Below, piece by piece: positions 47,697 through 56,333 of a stretch of 64,000 nucleotides of DNA. Every line of letters starts with the position of its first letter. Positions within the stretch are counted from its first letter, which is position 1. Made by a program: the position numbers and the translations under genes. This stretch comes from Chryseomonas sp014190935. GTDB lineage: Bacteria; Pseudomonadota; Gammaproteobacteria; Pseudomonadales; Pseudomonadaceae. Location: contig NZ_JACHVV010000002.1 of NCBI RefSeq assembly GCF_014190935.1, positions 682,001 through 746,000 of the forward strand. The letters are read 5' to 3'. A model generated the notes under the pieces. It was given only the letters and a program-made list of their open reading frames with translations, made no database searches and was not told the DNA's origin.

Positions 47697-47828
47697 GGCG
47701 GACCTCACGGTTGGAGCCGCGGGGTGCAGATTGCCCCCGTGGTCGGAATAGGCGGTGGCAGCGAAGGGCCACCTCAGGTAAGGGACTGTCCCCGACCGGA
47801 ACCGGTTCAGCACCCCTGCCCAGCGGTA

Positions 47829-47845
47829 TTCAACGTAACGTTGAA
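47829..47845. promoter_or_regulatory. 17-bp palindrome between the divergent oxidase operons
   Basis: TTCAACGT-A-ACGTTGAA, perfect 8-bp arms around one base, 133 bases from the operon A start and 169 from operon B. The arrangement suits a regulator controlling both operons; none is encoded next to them. Confidence 0.55.
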
Positions 47846-47935
47846 AGTCGCTCAGCGAAGCGGCGAGAGTGCCTTTCCAGAGCCTTTTTCCAGGGGCAAG
47901 ACACATTCGGTATGGCGCCTGCTCGGGTCAGCGGC

Positions 47936-47957
47936 CCAGTGGCCTGAACCCCACTGG
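47936..47957. promoter_or_regulatory. Inverted repeat CCAGTGG-8-CCACTGG upstream of operon B
   Basis: Perfect 7-bp arms with spacer CCTGAACC, 57 bases before ATG 48014. Operator or leader hairpin. Confidence 0.35.
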
Positions 47958-48013
47958 CACCGGGGTAGTCATCAGAACTCCCGTGATATGCCCCTAACGA
48001 TGAGAATCCGACC

Positions 48014-48682
48014 ATGGCTTCCGACTCCGATTCACGCTGGCGCCTGTCGCGACGGCAGTTTCTCGGCACCTCCGCGGTGCTGGTGGCGACCAGCGCCATT
48101 CCCGGCTACACCTTCGCCCAGGCCAGTGGTGGCGCGCCCCTGACGCCCCGGGCCATCGCCGCGCGTCTGCCGCAGCTGCTGCCGCTGACCCTGCAGATCA
48201 ATGGCGAGGCGCGCCGGCTCCGGGTCGACAGCCGCACCACCCTGCTCGATGCCCTGCGCGAGAACCTGCATCTCACCGGCACCAAGAAGGGCTGCGATCA
48301 TGGCCAGTGCGGTGCCTGCACGGTGCTGGTGAACGGCCAGCGCATCAACAGCTGCCTGAGCCTGGCGGCCATGCACGAAGGCGACGCCATCACCACCATC
48401 GAAGGCCTGGGCCAGGCCGAGCGCCTGCATCCGATGCAGGCAGCCTTCCTGGCCAAGGACGGCTTCCAGTGCGGCTATTGCACGCCCGGGCAGATCTGCT
48501 CGGCGGTGGCGCTGCTGGAAGAGGTCAAGGCCGGCATGCCCAGCCATGTCTCGGCACGCCTGGACGGGCCGATGCGGCTGAGCGAGGAAGAGATCCGCGA
48601 ACGCATGAGCGGCAACCTCTGTCGCTGCAGCGCCTATCCCAACATCGTCGCGGCCATCCAGATGGCGGGGGGCCAGGCATGA
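48014..48682 (+). CDS. Molybdenum hydroxylase [2Fe-2S] subunit with Tat signal, PaoA-like (operon B)
   Basis: 222-residue iron-sulfur subunit. The N-terminus has a twin-arginine signal, SRRQFLGTS at residues 12-20 with a hydrophobic stretch to about 37, so the assembled complex is likely exported folded to the periplasm, as for E. coli PaoABC. Cluster ligands: GCDHGQCGACTVLVNG, NSC, CGYCTPGQ and GNLCRCSAY. An insert of about 20 residues (KAGMPSHVSARLDGPMRLSE) between the last two sites is absent from the operon A paralogue. Overlaps the next gene by 4 bases. Confidence 0.9.
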   Translation: MASDSDSRWRLSRRQFLGTSAVLVATSAIPGYTFAQASGGAPLTPRAIAARLPQLLPLTLQINGEARRLRVDSRTTLLDALRENLHLTGTKKGCDHGQCGACTVLVNGQRINSCLSLAAMHEGDAITTIEGLGQAERLHPMQAAFLAKDGFQCGYCTPGQICSAVALLEEVKAGMPSHVSARLDGPMRLSEEEIRERMSGNLCRCSAYPNIVAAIQMAGGQA

Positions 48683-49659
48683 GAGTCTTCGACTATCAGC
48701 GGGTGCAGAACGAAGCCGATGCCAGCCGCCAGGGGGCCCAGGCCGGCAGTCGCTTCATCGCCGGGGGCACCAACCTGCTGGACCTGATGAAGCTGGAGAT
48801 CGAAACGCCCAGCCAGGTGCTGGACATCAATCGCCTGCAGCTGGATCAGATCAGCGCCACCGCGGACGGCGGCCTGCGCATCGGTACCCTGGTGCGCAAT
48901 TCCACCCTGGCCGCCGACGCCCGGGTCCGGGAGCGCTATCCGGTGCTCTCCCGCGCGCTGCTGGCCGGCGCTTCGGCGCAGCTGCGCAACAAGGCCACCA
49001 CTGGCGGCAATCTCCTGCAGCGCACCCGCTGCTCCTACTTCTACAACACCGCCATGCCCTGCAACAAACGTAAGCCCGGCAGCGGTTGCGCGGCCCTGGG
49101 CGGCTTCAATCGGATGAACGCGGTGCTCGGCGCCAGTGACCAGTGCATCGCCGTACACCCCTCCGACATGGCGGTGGCCATGCGGGTGCTGGACGCCACG
49201 GTGGAAACCCGGGAAGCCAATGGCCGCACCCGGCGCATCCCCCTTGTCGACTTCCATCGCCTGCCCGGTGACACCCCGCAGATCGAGACGGTGCTGCAAC
49301 CCGGCGAACTCATCACCGCCGTGACCCTGCCGCCGCCACCGCCCGGCATCCAGGTCTACCGCAAGGTGCGCGATCGCGCCTCCTATGCCTTCGCCCTGGT
49401 ATCCATGGCCGCCATCGTCGAGCTGGACGGCACGCGCATCCGCAGCGGTCGCGCCGCCTTCGGCGGCCTGGCGCACAAGCCCTGGCGAGTGGCGGCGGCC
49501 GACCAGGCCTTTGCCGGCCAGGCCGTGGACAGCGATCTGGCGGCCGTGGGCGATGCCCTGCTCGCCGGTGCCCGTGGCTATGGCCACAACGATTTCAAGC
49601 TCGAGCTGACCCGCCGCATCCTGCGCGCCGGGGTGGCCGACGCCCGCCAACAGGCCTGA
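48679..49659 (+). CDS. Molybdenum hydroxylase FAD/[4Fe-4S] subunit, PaoB-like (operon B)
   Basis: 326-residue FAD subunit, paralogous to the operon A protein. FIAGGTNLLDLMKLEIE near residues 30-46, LAGASAQLRNKATTGGNLLQ, and the four-Cys loop RCSYFYNTAMPCNKRKPGSG, then CAA and QCIAVHP. ATG 48679 overlaps the upstream stop. It has no signal of its own and would be exported with the Tat-bearing partner. Confidence 0.9.
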   Translation: MRVFDYQRVQNEADASRQGAQAGSRFIAGGTNLLDLMKLEIETPSQVLDINRLQLDQISATADGGLRIGTLVRNSTLAADARVRERYPVLSRALLAGASAQLRNKATTGGNLLQRTRCSYFYNTAMPCNKRKPGSGCAALGGFNRMNAVLGASDQCIAVHPSDMAVAMRVLDATVETREANGRTRRIPLVDFHRLPGDTPQIETVLQPGELITAVTLPPPPPGIQVYRKVRDRASYAFALVSMAAIVELDGTRIRSGRAAFGGLAHKPWRVAAADQAFAGQAVDSDLAAVGDALLAGARGYGHNDFKLELTRRILRAGVADARQQA

Positions 49660-49669
49660 GGACAGCAGC

Positions 49670-51892
49670 ATGGAAATGAATGAACCCGCTGGCCGCAACC
49701 TGATCGACGAGAATCGCGGCGGCCTGATCGGCAAGCCCATCGACCGCGTCGACGGCCTGCTCAAGGTCACCGGCCAGGCGCCCTACAGCTTCGAATTCCG
49801 CAACGATCGCGTCGCCTATGGCTTCATCGTCGGTGCCACCATCGCCAAGGGCCGCATCCGGCGCCTGGACACCTCGGCCGCGGAGAGCGCGCCGGGCGTG
49901 CTCAGCGTGCTGACCTATCGCAACGCGCCGCGCCAGGCCGCCCGCGAACCGGACAACAGCGGTCGCTTCACCCGGCCCAAGCCCTATCTGGACAGCGACC
50001 AGGTGCGCTATTTCGGCGAACCCGTGGCCTTCGTGGTGGCCGAGACCTTCGAGGAGGCACGCCTGGCGGCGGCCCTGGTGGAGATCGACTACGCGGCCGA
50101 ACCCGGTGTCTTCGACCTCGCCGCCAATCTCGGCCAGGCGGTCAAGCCGCCGGATGCCGATCAGCCCACCGACACCGCCTCGGGCGATGTGGATGCCGCC
50201 TTTGCCCGGGCGCCGATCAAGCTCGACGAGCGCTACACCACGCCCTACCACATCCATGCGCAGATGGAGCCCCACGCCAGCCTCGCCCAGTGGGACGGCG
50301 ACCGGGTGACGATCTATTGCTCCACCCAGTTCGTCGAGCAGGCGCAGAGTTGCGTGGCCAATACCCTGCAACTGCCCAAGGAGAACGTGCGTATCGTGGC
50401 GCGCTATATCGGCGGCGGCTTCGGCGGCAAGTTGCCAATCTACGCCGATGCCCTGATCGGCGCCATGGCCGCCCGCGCCATCGGCCGGCCGGTCAAGGTC
50501 ACCCTCACCCGCCAGCAGATGTTCCAGATCACCGATCACCGCTCGGCCACCATCCAGCGCATCCGCCTGGGTGCCGACCGCGACGGTCGTATCCAGGCGA
50601 TGGCCCATGAGGGCTGGTCCCATTCCGCCCGTGGCCTGACCTACTACGAACCTACCGGCCTGTCCTCGCGCACCCTCTATACCGGCGACGACCGCCTGGT
50701 GGCGCACCGCATGGTCGAGCTGGATCTGCCCGAGTCCGGCTCCTGCCGGGCGCCCGGCGAAGCCGTGGGAATGCTCGCCAGCGAAAGCGCCATGGACGAG
50801 CTGGCGGTCATGCTCGCTCTCGATCCCATCGAGCTGCGGATCCGCAACGAGCCCAGCCAGGACCCGGAAAAGCACATCCCCTTCTCTTCCCGCAAGCTGG
50901 TGGAGTGCATGCAGGACGGCGCCCGTCGCTTCGGCTGGAACCGGCGCAACGCTACGCCCGGTCAGGTACGCGACGGCGACTGGCTGATCGGCCTGGGCAT
51001 GGCGGCGGCCAGTCGCGCCAACATGCTCAGGCCGTCCCAGGCCGGGGTACGCCTGGAAGCCGATGGCACGGCCACGGTGAAGACCTCGATGACCGACATC
51101 GGCACCGGGACCTACACCATCCTGGCGCAGATCGCCGGCGAGTCGCTCGGCTTGCCGGTGGAGCGGGTCAAGGTGCTGCTGGGCGACAGCGATGATCCGG
51201 CCGGGGCCGGCTCCGGCGGTTCCTTTGGCGCCGCCAGTTCCGGTTCCTCGGTCTATGTCGCCTGCGAGAATCTGCGCCTGAAGGCGGCGCAGGCGGCCGG
51301 TCTGGATCCGGCCAGCGCCCGCTTCGTCGGTGGCCGGCTGATCGCCGACAACGGCAGTCGCGACCTCGCAGAGCTGGCGCGCCAGCACGATCTCCAGGCC
51401 ATCGGCGAGATCAAGCCGGGGCAGACGCTCAAGGACTATTCGCAGCAGGGCTACGGGGCCTTCTTCGCCGAGGTGGGGGTACACGCCCTCACCGGCGAGA
51501 TCCGCCTGCGGCGGATGCTCGGGGTGTTCGCCGCGGGCCGCATCCTCAACGAGAAGACCGCCCATTCGCAGATGCTCGGCGGAATGATCTGGGGGGTGGG
51601 CAGCGCCCTGCACGAAGACGGGGTGATCGATACCCGCCACGGCCACTTCGTCAACCATGACCTGGCCGACTATCACTACCCCTGCCACCTGGATATCCCG
51701 GCCATCGAAGCCCACTTCCTGCCGGAAGTGGACGACAAGGCCAATCCGCTGAAGATCAAGGGCGTCGGCGAACTGGGGATCTGCGGCGCCGGGGCCGCCC
51801 TCACCAATGCCGTCTACAACGCCTGCGGGGTGCGCATCCGCGACTATCCGCTGACGGTGGACAAGGTGCTGGCGGGGCTGAAGACGGCCTGA
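49670..51892 (+). CDS. Molybdenum hydroxylase large subunit, PaoC-like (operon B)
   Basis: 740-residue molybdopterin subunit. Motifs: RVDGLLKVTGQAPYSFEF, the YIGGGFGGKLPIYAD Moco loop, SCRAPGEAVGMLASESAMDE, GSGGSFGAASSGSS, and the C-terminal KGVGELGICGAGAAL with the catalytic Glu. Starts 10 bases after the FAD gene. No XdhC/PaoD-type maturation gene follows, so sulfuration and insertion of the cofactor must rely on a protein encoded elsewhere. Substrate unknown. Confidence 0.9.
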   Translation: MEMNEPAGRNLIDENRGGLIGKPIDRVDGLLKVTGQAPYSFEFRNDRVAYGFIVGATIAKGRIRRLDTSAAESAPGVLSVLTYRNAPRQAAREPDNSGRFTRPKPYLDSDQVRYFGEPVAFVVAETFEEARLAAALVEIDYAAEPGVFDLAANLGQAVKPPDADQPTDTASGDVDAAFARAPIKLDERYTTPYHIHAQMEPHASLAQWDGDRVTIYCSTQFVEQAQSCVANTLQLPKENVRIVARYIGGGFGGKLPIYADALIGAMAARAIGRPVKVTLTRQQMFQITDHRSATIQRIRLGADRDGRIQAMAHEGWSHSARGLTYYEPTGLSSRTLYTGDDRLVAHRMVELDLPESGSCRAPGEAVGMLASESAMDELAVMLALDPIELRIRNEPSQDPEKHIPFSSRKLVECMQDGARRFGWNRRNATPGQVRDGDWLIGLGMAAASRANMLRPSQAGVRLEADGTATVKTSMTDIGTGTYTILAQIAGESLGLPVERVKVLLGDSDDPAGAGSGGSFGAASSGSSVYVACENLRLKAAQAAGLDPASARFVGGRLIADNGSRDLAELARQHDLQAIGEIKPGQTLKDYSQQGYGAFFAEVGVHALTGEIRLRRMLGVFAAGRILNEKTAHSQMLGGMIWGVGSALHEDGVIDTRHGHFVNHDLADYHYPCHLDIPAIEAHFLPEVDDKANPLKIKGVGELGICGAGAALTNAVYNACGVRIRDYPLTVDKVLAGLKTA

Positions 51893-51898
51893 CGGCGA

Positions 51899-51920
51899 GC
51901 GGCGCGACTCAGCGCGCCGC
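51899..51920. terminator. Hairpin between convergent oxidase operon B and an EamA gene
   Basis: GCGGCGCG (51899-51906) and CGCGCCGC (51913-51920) with a 6-base loop, overlapping the end of the minus-strand gene. No T run. Confidence 0.45.
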
Positions 51921-52805
51921 CTTGCCCCCTGCCCGGGTCGCCAGCAGCACCCCACCGATGGCGATGACCATGGCCACCCAGGCCAGCGGTGGCAGGGTCT
52001 CGCCCAGCAGTAGCCAGGCGCTCAGGGCGGCGCCCGGCGGCACGCAGAAAAACAGCGCACTGACTCGCGCCGCCTCGCCGGCGCGGATCATCCACACCAG
52101 CAGGCTGATGGCCAGCAGCGAATTGGCCAGTACGAGGTAGGCCAGGGCACCGATGAAAGCGGGCGCCCAGTGCACCGGACTGTCCTCGAACAGCAGCGCC
52201 AGGGGCGCGCAACACACCAGGCCGACGCTGTACTGCACCAGGTTGTTGGTAACCGGATGCTGGGCCACGCCCAGGCGCTTTTCGTAGAGCACGGCGCTGG
52301 TCATGCCCAGCAAGGCGCCCACCGCCAGGCAGATACCGAAGAGGGATTCCACGGCGACGCTGGCCCGCGCCAGGATCACGCCGACGGCGCCGAGCAGTCC
52401 CAGGGCCAGTCCCAGCCACTGCAGCGGCGCCACCCGCTCACCCACCAGCAGGGGGGCGCCCAGGGCCACCAGGATGGGTTGCAACGAGGCGACCATGGCC
52501 ACCACGTTGGCCGACGCGCCCATCACCAGGGCGCCATAGCTCATGCCGAAATAGACGCCCTGGATCAGAAAGCCCACTACCGCCAGATTCGCCCATTCCC
52601 GCCGGGTGCGCGGCAGCGGCGGACGCAGCACCAGGAAGGCGATCAGCAGCACGCTGAACGCCAGCGCATAGCGCATCGCCAGCAGGGTGAAGGGCGGTGC
52701 ATAGGCCAGGCCCACCTTGGACACGGCGAAACCGGCGGACCACAGGGCCAGGAACACCAGGGGGATGAGGCGCAGCAACCAGGGATTCAGCGAAGTGGAC
52801 GACAT
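51909..52805 (-). CDS. EamA/DMT-family transporter
   Basis: 298-residue inner-membrane drug/metabolite transporter with ten predicted helices in two EamA repeats. The first repeat begins IPLVFLALWSAGFAVSKVGL and includes FGMSYGALVMGASANVVAMV; the second includes LGMTSAVLYEKRLG and ends LAWVAMVIAIGGVLLATRAG. Substrate unknown; relatives export amino acids or metabolites. It follows a second EamA gene by 22 bases on the same strand, divergent from a LysR regulator. Confidence 0.87.
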   Translation of the reverse strand: MSSTSLNPWLLRLIPLVFLALWSAGFAVSKVGLAYAPPFTLLAMRYALAFSVLLIAFLVLRPPLPRTRREWANLAVVGFLIQGVYFGMSYGALVMGASANVVAMVASLQPILVALGAPLLVGERVAPLQWLGLALGLLGAVGVILARASVAVESLFGICLAVGALLGMTSAVLYEKRLGVAQHPVTNNLVQYSVGLVCCAPLALLFEDSPVHWAPAFIGALAYLVLANSLLAISLLVWMIRAGEAARVSALFFCVPPGAALSAWLLLGETLPPLAWVAMVIAIGGVLLATRAGGKAAR

Positions 52806-52827
52806 CGGACACTCAGGGCCAGGCGAG

Positions 52828-53730
52828 TCAGCGGGACGCGACTCGCGAGCGGGAAGGATAGCTGACGATCAGCAGACCACTGAGCACCAGGGCCGCGCCG
52901 GCGAGAAATCCCGGACCCGGGGTCTCGTCCAGCAGCCAGACGCCCATCAGCACACCGAACAGCGGTGTCAGCAGGGTCAGCACGCCCAGGGGCGCCGCGC
53001 GATAGCGACTGAGCAGCACGAACCAGCCCAGCAGACTGATGCCGGCGACGATAAACACCTGGAACGCCAGGCTCGACCAGGCCAGGGAATCCAGCCCGGC
53101 CAGATCCAGGCGCTTGCCGAGCGGCAGGGCCAGCGCCAGCAGCACCACCCCGGTCACCCCGAGTTGATAGAACAGGGTGCGCAGCGGCGGCGCCTCGGCC
53201 AGGGCGCTGCGGCGGATCAGCACCGTGGTGGCACCCCAGGCGGCGCCGCCGGCCAGGCCGATCAGATCGCCCTGCCAGCTGGTGCCGCCGCTTGGCTTGC
53301 CGACCAGGAAGGCACAGACCACGCCACTGGCCGCCAGCAGCATGCCCAGCCACTGCCGCCCCGACAGCCGCTCCCCGGGCACCAGCCAGTGCAGACCGCA
53401 GGCGGCGAATAGCGGCGCCGTGTAGATGAACACCACCATGTGCGCGGCGCTGGTGTATTTCAGGCCCACCGCCATGCAGAGGAATTCCAGGGCGAACAGC
53501 GACCCGGCGAGCAGGCCGGGAATCAGCGTCTGGTCGCGGCCCAGGCAGCGGATGCCGCGCCAGCGCGCCAGGCCATAGAGCAGCCCGGCCGCCAGCAGCG
53601 AACGCCAGCCGATCTGCAGCAGGGGATCCACCTGCTCGGCGATGGCCTTGATCGCCGTCTGCTGCAGCCCCCAGACCAGGCAGAGCACTAGCATGACCAG
53701 CACGGCGGGGAGATCGAGCTCCTTGCGCAT
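52828..53730 (-). CDS. EamA/DMT-family transporter
   Basis: 300-residue ten-helix transporter. ATG 53730 has GGAG upstream. Repeat 1: VMLVLCLVWGLQQTAIKAIA and AVGLKYTSAAHMVVFIYTAP; repeat 2: LAGGAAWGATTVLIRRSALA and LSRYRAAPLGVLTLLTPLFG. Typical of the YdcZ/RhaT-like exporter group. It is the promoter-proximal gene of the EamA pair and is divergent from the LysR gene 106 bases away, which probably controls it. Confidence 0.87.
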   Translation of the reverse strand: MRKELDLPAVLVMLVLCLVWGLQQTAIKAIAEQVDPLLQIGWRSLLAAGLLYGLARWRGIRCLGRDQTLIPGLLAGSLFALEFLCMAVGLKYTSAAHMVVFIYTAPLFAACGLHWLVPGERLSGRQWLGMLLAASGVVCAFLVGKPSGGTSWQGDLIGLAGGAAWGATTVLIRRSALAEAPPLRTLFYQLGVTGVVLLALALPLGKRLDLAGLDSLAWSSLAFQVFIVAGISLLGWFVLLSRYRAAPLGVLTLLTPLFGVLMGVWLLDETPGPGFLAGAALVLSGLLIVSYPSRSRVASR

Positions 53731-53836
53731 GAGCGTCGCTCCAGGAAAAAAAGTGAGCCTGCAGGATGACGGTGGCTGAACAGGTCGGACAAACGATGTT
53801 TAATGGGCGTCAGGCTCAGGAAAACTAAGGCTCCGC

Positions 53837-54793
53837 GTGACGACCGCCCTCCCCCTAAACGCCCTGCGCGCCTTTGCCGCCGCCGCGCGACATCAGCACT
53901 TCGCCAAGGCCGCGGACGAGTTGCATGTCACGGCCGGTGCCATCAGCCGGCAGATCCGCCTGCTCGAAGAGGAGCTGGGGCAGCCGCTGTTCGAGCGCCT
54001 GCCCCAGGGCGTACGGCTCACCGCCCAAGGGCGCGCCTTGGCCGCGGAGATCGCGCCGCACCTCGACGGCCTGACCCGCGCCGTCGCCCGGGCGCGGGTC
54101 AAGAGTAGCGTCCTGACCGTCAGCGCACCGCCCACCTTTGGCCAGGAATGGCTGTTGCCGCGGCTGGAAGACTTCCAGCGCCAGCATCCGGACATCGAGG
54201 TCTTTCTCGACGCCTCGTCCGCCATCGTGCCCCTGGGCACCGAGGGCGGTGCCCAGGCGGCGATCCGCTATGGCCGGGGCGACTGGCAGGACGGCGAGAC
54301 CCGCCTGCTGCTGCGCGAATGGATCTTTCCGGTGTGCAGCCCGGCACTGATCCCGGCGCCGCTGGCAGAACCCACTGCCTTGCTGGACTATCCGCTGCTG
54401 CATGCCGAATGGCCCGGCGGCTGGCGTTCGGGTCGCCCCAGCAGCCGGTCCAACGCGTGGCAGGACTGGTTCGCCAGCCAGCAGGTGCCCCTGGGCGACA
54501 GTCTGCGCGGCCCGCGCTATTCACTGAGCGGCATGGCCCTGCAACAGGCGGCGGCCGGCAAGGGCGTGGCGCTGGGCGGCTGCGTGCTGGCCCAGCGCCT
54601 GCTGGCCAGCGGCGCCCTGGTCCGCCCGCTGCCGGATCGGTTCAACCAGCTGTCGGCCCAGGCCTACTTCCTGGTGTTGCCCAAGGGCCCGGTGGACGCG
54701 CCGGTACAGCGCTGGATCGACTGGCTGCTGGTGCAGATCCGCCAATTCCGCGAGACCCAGGGCGAGCCGCAGGAGACCGGCGGCGCCTGGTGA
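53837..54793 (+). CDS. LysR-family transcriptional regulator (GcvA-like)
   Basis: 318-residue regulator. GTG 53837 follows AAGG. The N-terminal winged helix-turn-helix (LPLNALRAFAAAARHQHFAK, ADELHVTAGAISRQIRLLEE) is of the GcvA/AmpR subgroup. The C-terminal effector domain starts near residue 93 (LTVSAPPTFGQEWLLPRLED). It is divergent from the EamA exporter pair; LysR regulators usually control the divergent gene, so an exported effector is likely. Effector not identifiable. Confidence 0.88.
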   Translation: MTTALPLNALRAFAAAARHQHFAKAADELHVTAGAISRQIRLLEEELGQPLFERLPQGVRLTAQGRALAAEIAPHLDGLTRAVARARVKSSVLTVSAPPTFGQEWLLPRLEDFQRQHPDIEVFLDASSAIVPLGTEGGAQAAIRYGRGDWQDGETRLLLREWIFPVCSPALIPAPLAEPTALLDYPLLHAEWPGGWRSGRPSSRSNAWQDWFASQQVPLGDSLRGPRYSLSGMALQQAAAGKGVALGGCVLAQRLLASGALVRPLPDRFNQLSAQAYFLVLPKGPVDAPVQRWIDWLLVQIRQFRETQGEPQETGGAW

Positions 54794-54847
54794 GGGCCGC
54801 GCTTTTGCGGCAGTCTAAGCGGCCTGCCCCTGCAATAGTCAGCCTGC

Positions 54848-55225
54848 ATGATCACCTGTCGCCTGTCCGCCCTGCTCGTCCTGCTGCTCTCGACCGCCGC
54901 CCTGGCCGCCGAACAGGCCCCGGCCGACTGCGATCGCCAGGGCAGCGAGGCGCAGCTGGCGGCCTGCGCCAGCCAGGACCTGGCCGTGGCCGAAGCCCGG
55001 CTGGCCGACGTCTACGGTCGCCGGCTGGCCGGTCTCTCCACTGAACAACGACCTGCCTTCGAACGTCTGCAACGACTCTGGCAGGACGACCGGGCGCCCC
55101 GCTGCGCCACCGCGACTCGCGGTTTCCAGGGCGACATGCAGCAGCTGCAGTATCTGAGTTGTCTGAAGTCGGTGACCCTGCTGCGGCTGGACGATCTGCA
55201 ACGGCAACTACCGCGGCGCGACTGA
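54848..55225 (+). CDS. LprI-like (DUF1311) periplasmic protein, 125 aa
   Basis: Signal peptide MITCRLSALLVLLLSTAALAA, then a small Cys-containing helical domain: DCDRQGSEAQLAACASQDLA, DVYGRRLAGLSTEQR, LQRLWQDDRAPRCATATR and YLSCLKSVTLLRLDDL. Four mature Cys (AD-C, AA-C, R-C and S-C) fit the disulfide pattern of lysozyme inhibitor LprI-type proteins. No clear ribosome site. Role as a lysozyme inhibitor is only a family-level suggestion. Confidence 0.7.
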   Translation: MITCRLSALLVLLLSTAALAAEQAPADCDRQGSEAQLAACASQDLAVAEARLADVYGRRLAGLSTEQRPAFERLQRLWQDDRAPRCATATRGFQGDMQQLQYLSCLKSVTLLRLDDLQRQLPRRD

Positions 55226-55295
55226 CGCTTCGTCGCCACCGCTGCTGTCCGGCGCCGGAACTCACTATCATGGCGCCCCGCTGTTGGAGTTCGAG

Positions 55296-55952
55296 ATGTA
55301 CGAGCGTTACCTGCCCCTGCTGGTCCCGGCCGGACTGCTGCTTCTGGGGGCTTTGTGGTGGTGGCAGCGCCGGCGTCAGGCCGCCTTTCCCTATCGCCAG
55401 GTCGAAGCCCTCTTCACCCCCGCCGAACAGGCCTTTCTCGCCGTGCTCGACGAAGCCGTGGGCGACGACTACCGGGTGTTCGGCAAGGTGCGCATCGCCG
55501 ATGTGGTCCAGACCCTGCCGCTGCGCGACCGCCGCCGCTATCTGATCGCGCAGAATCGCATCAACTGCAAGCACTTCGACTTCGCCATCTGCCGACGCGA
55601 CGACCTCGCGGTGCACGCCGTGGTCGAACTCAACGACAGGTCGCACCTGCAGCGTCATCGCCAGCAGCGCGACCGCTTCGTCCGCGCGGTGTGCGAGGCC
55701 GCCCAGTTGCGCCTGGTGGAGATTCCGGCGGCGGCGCGCTATTCCGCCACCGCCGTACGTGACGCCGTGTTCGGCGGGCGCCGTCCGCGCACTCGGGTAG
55801 CGCCCCCCAGCCAGGCGCTGGCGCCGGAATGCCCGGAGTGCCAGGCGCCCATGGTCCGCCGTCGCGCGCGCAGCGGTCGCCACCAGGGCCGGGAATTCTG
55901 GGCCTGCTCGAACTACCCGGATTGTCGCGGCCTGCTCGACATCGACGACTGA
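55296..55952 (+). CDS. DUF2726 protein with C-terminal topoisomerase-type zinc ribbon
   Basis: 218-residue protein. ATG 55296 follows TTGGAG. An N-terminal membrane anchor (YLPLLVPAGLLLLGALWWWQ) precedes a DUF2726 domain (about 35-155: VRIADVVQTLP, DFAICRRDDLAVHAVVELND), a nuclease-like fold. A C-terminal zinc ribbon has four Cys: CPECQAPMVRRRARSG, then FWACSNYPDC. The combination suggests a membrane-tethered nucleic-acid-binding protein. Function unknown. Confidence 0.8.
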   Translation: MYERYLPLLVPAGLLLLGALWWWQRRRQAAFPYRQVEALFTPAEQAFLAVLDEAVGDDYRVFGKVRIADVVQTLPLRDRRRYLIAQNRINCKHFDFAICRRDDLAVHAVVELNDRSHLQRHRQQRDRFVRAVCEAAQLRLVEIPAAARYSATAVRDAVFGGRRPRTRVAPPSQALAPECPECQAPMVRRRARSGRHQGREFWACSNYPDCRGLLDIDD

Positions 55953-55968
55953 CCAAGGGACCCCTGCC

Positions 55969-56295
55969 ATGCGCTATCCCACCACCCCGGACGGACGCTA
56001 CTTCGTGGTCAGGGGCCGGCTCTGGCGCTGCACCGATCCCAGCCTGCCCGCCGACCGCCGTGACGTGCTGACCCATGAGCTGATGGATGCGCGCCGCCAG
56101 GTGGGCGTGGCCAAGCGCCAGGGTGACGAGGCCGCCCTGCGCACGGCGCGCGCCGCGGTGGACGCCGCCAAGCACGCCCTGGGCGAGCGCGGACCGGTCT
56201 GGTGGACCGACGGCGCGCTCGACTACAACCGGCGGATGGCCCGGAACACCCCCTATGCCGACTGGTACCGGCAGCTGGATGCCGAGGCTTCCTGA
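55969..56295 (+). CDS. Hypothetical protein, 108 aa
   Basis: ATG 55969 follows AAGGGA. A conserved-looking small soluble protein: MRYPTTPDGRYFVVRGRLWR, then a basic helical middle (ARRQVGVAKRQGDEAALRTA) and WWTDGALDYNRRMARNTPYA near the end. I have seen similar proteins annotated as hypothetical in proteobacteria; no function is known to me. It begins 16 bases after the DUF2726 gene and may share its transcript. Confidence 0.7.
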   Translation: MRYPTTPDGRYFVVRGRLWRCTDPSLPADRRDVLTHELMDARRQVGVAKRQGDEAALRTARAAVDAAKHALGERGPVWWTDGALDYNRRMARNTPYADWYRQLDAEAS

Positions 56296-56333
56296 CCCGC
56301 TCCGCGCGGCGTAAGGTGAACGGCTGAATCCTC

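Larger units (their letters stand above)
47697..48013. other. Shared regulatory region of the two divergent oxidase operons, 317 bp
   Basis: Contains a 17-bp symmetrical site at its centre (47829-47845) and a second inverted repeat near operon B (47936-47957). No ORF with a ribosome site lies inside. Both operons must start transcription here. Confidence 0.6.

Noticed and set aside
49595..51955. A 786-codon minus-strand frame opposite the operon B large subunit
   Set aside because: Antisense shadow; no domains and it spans the real gene boundaries.
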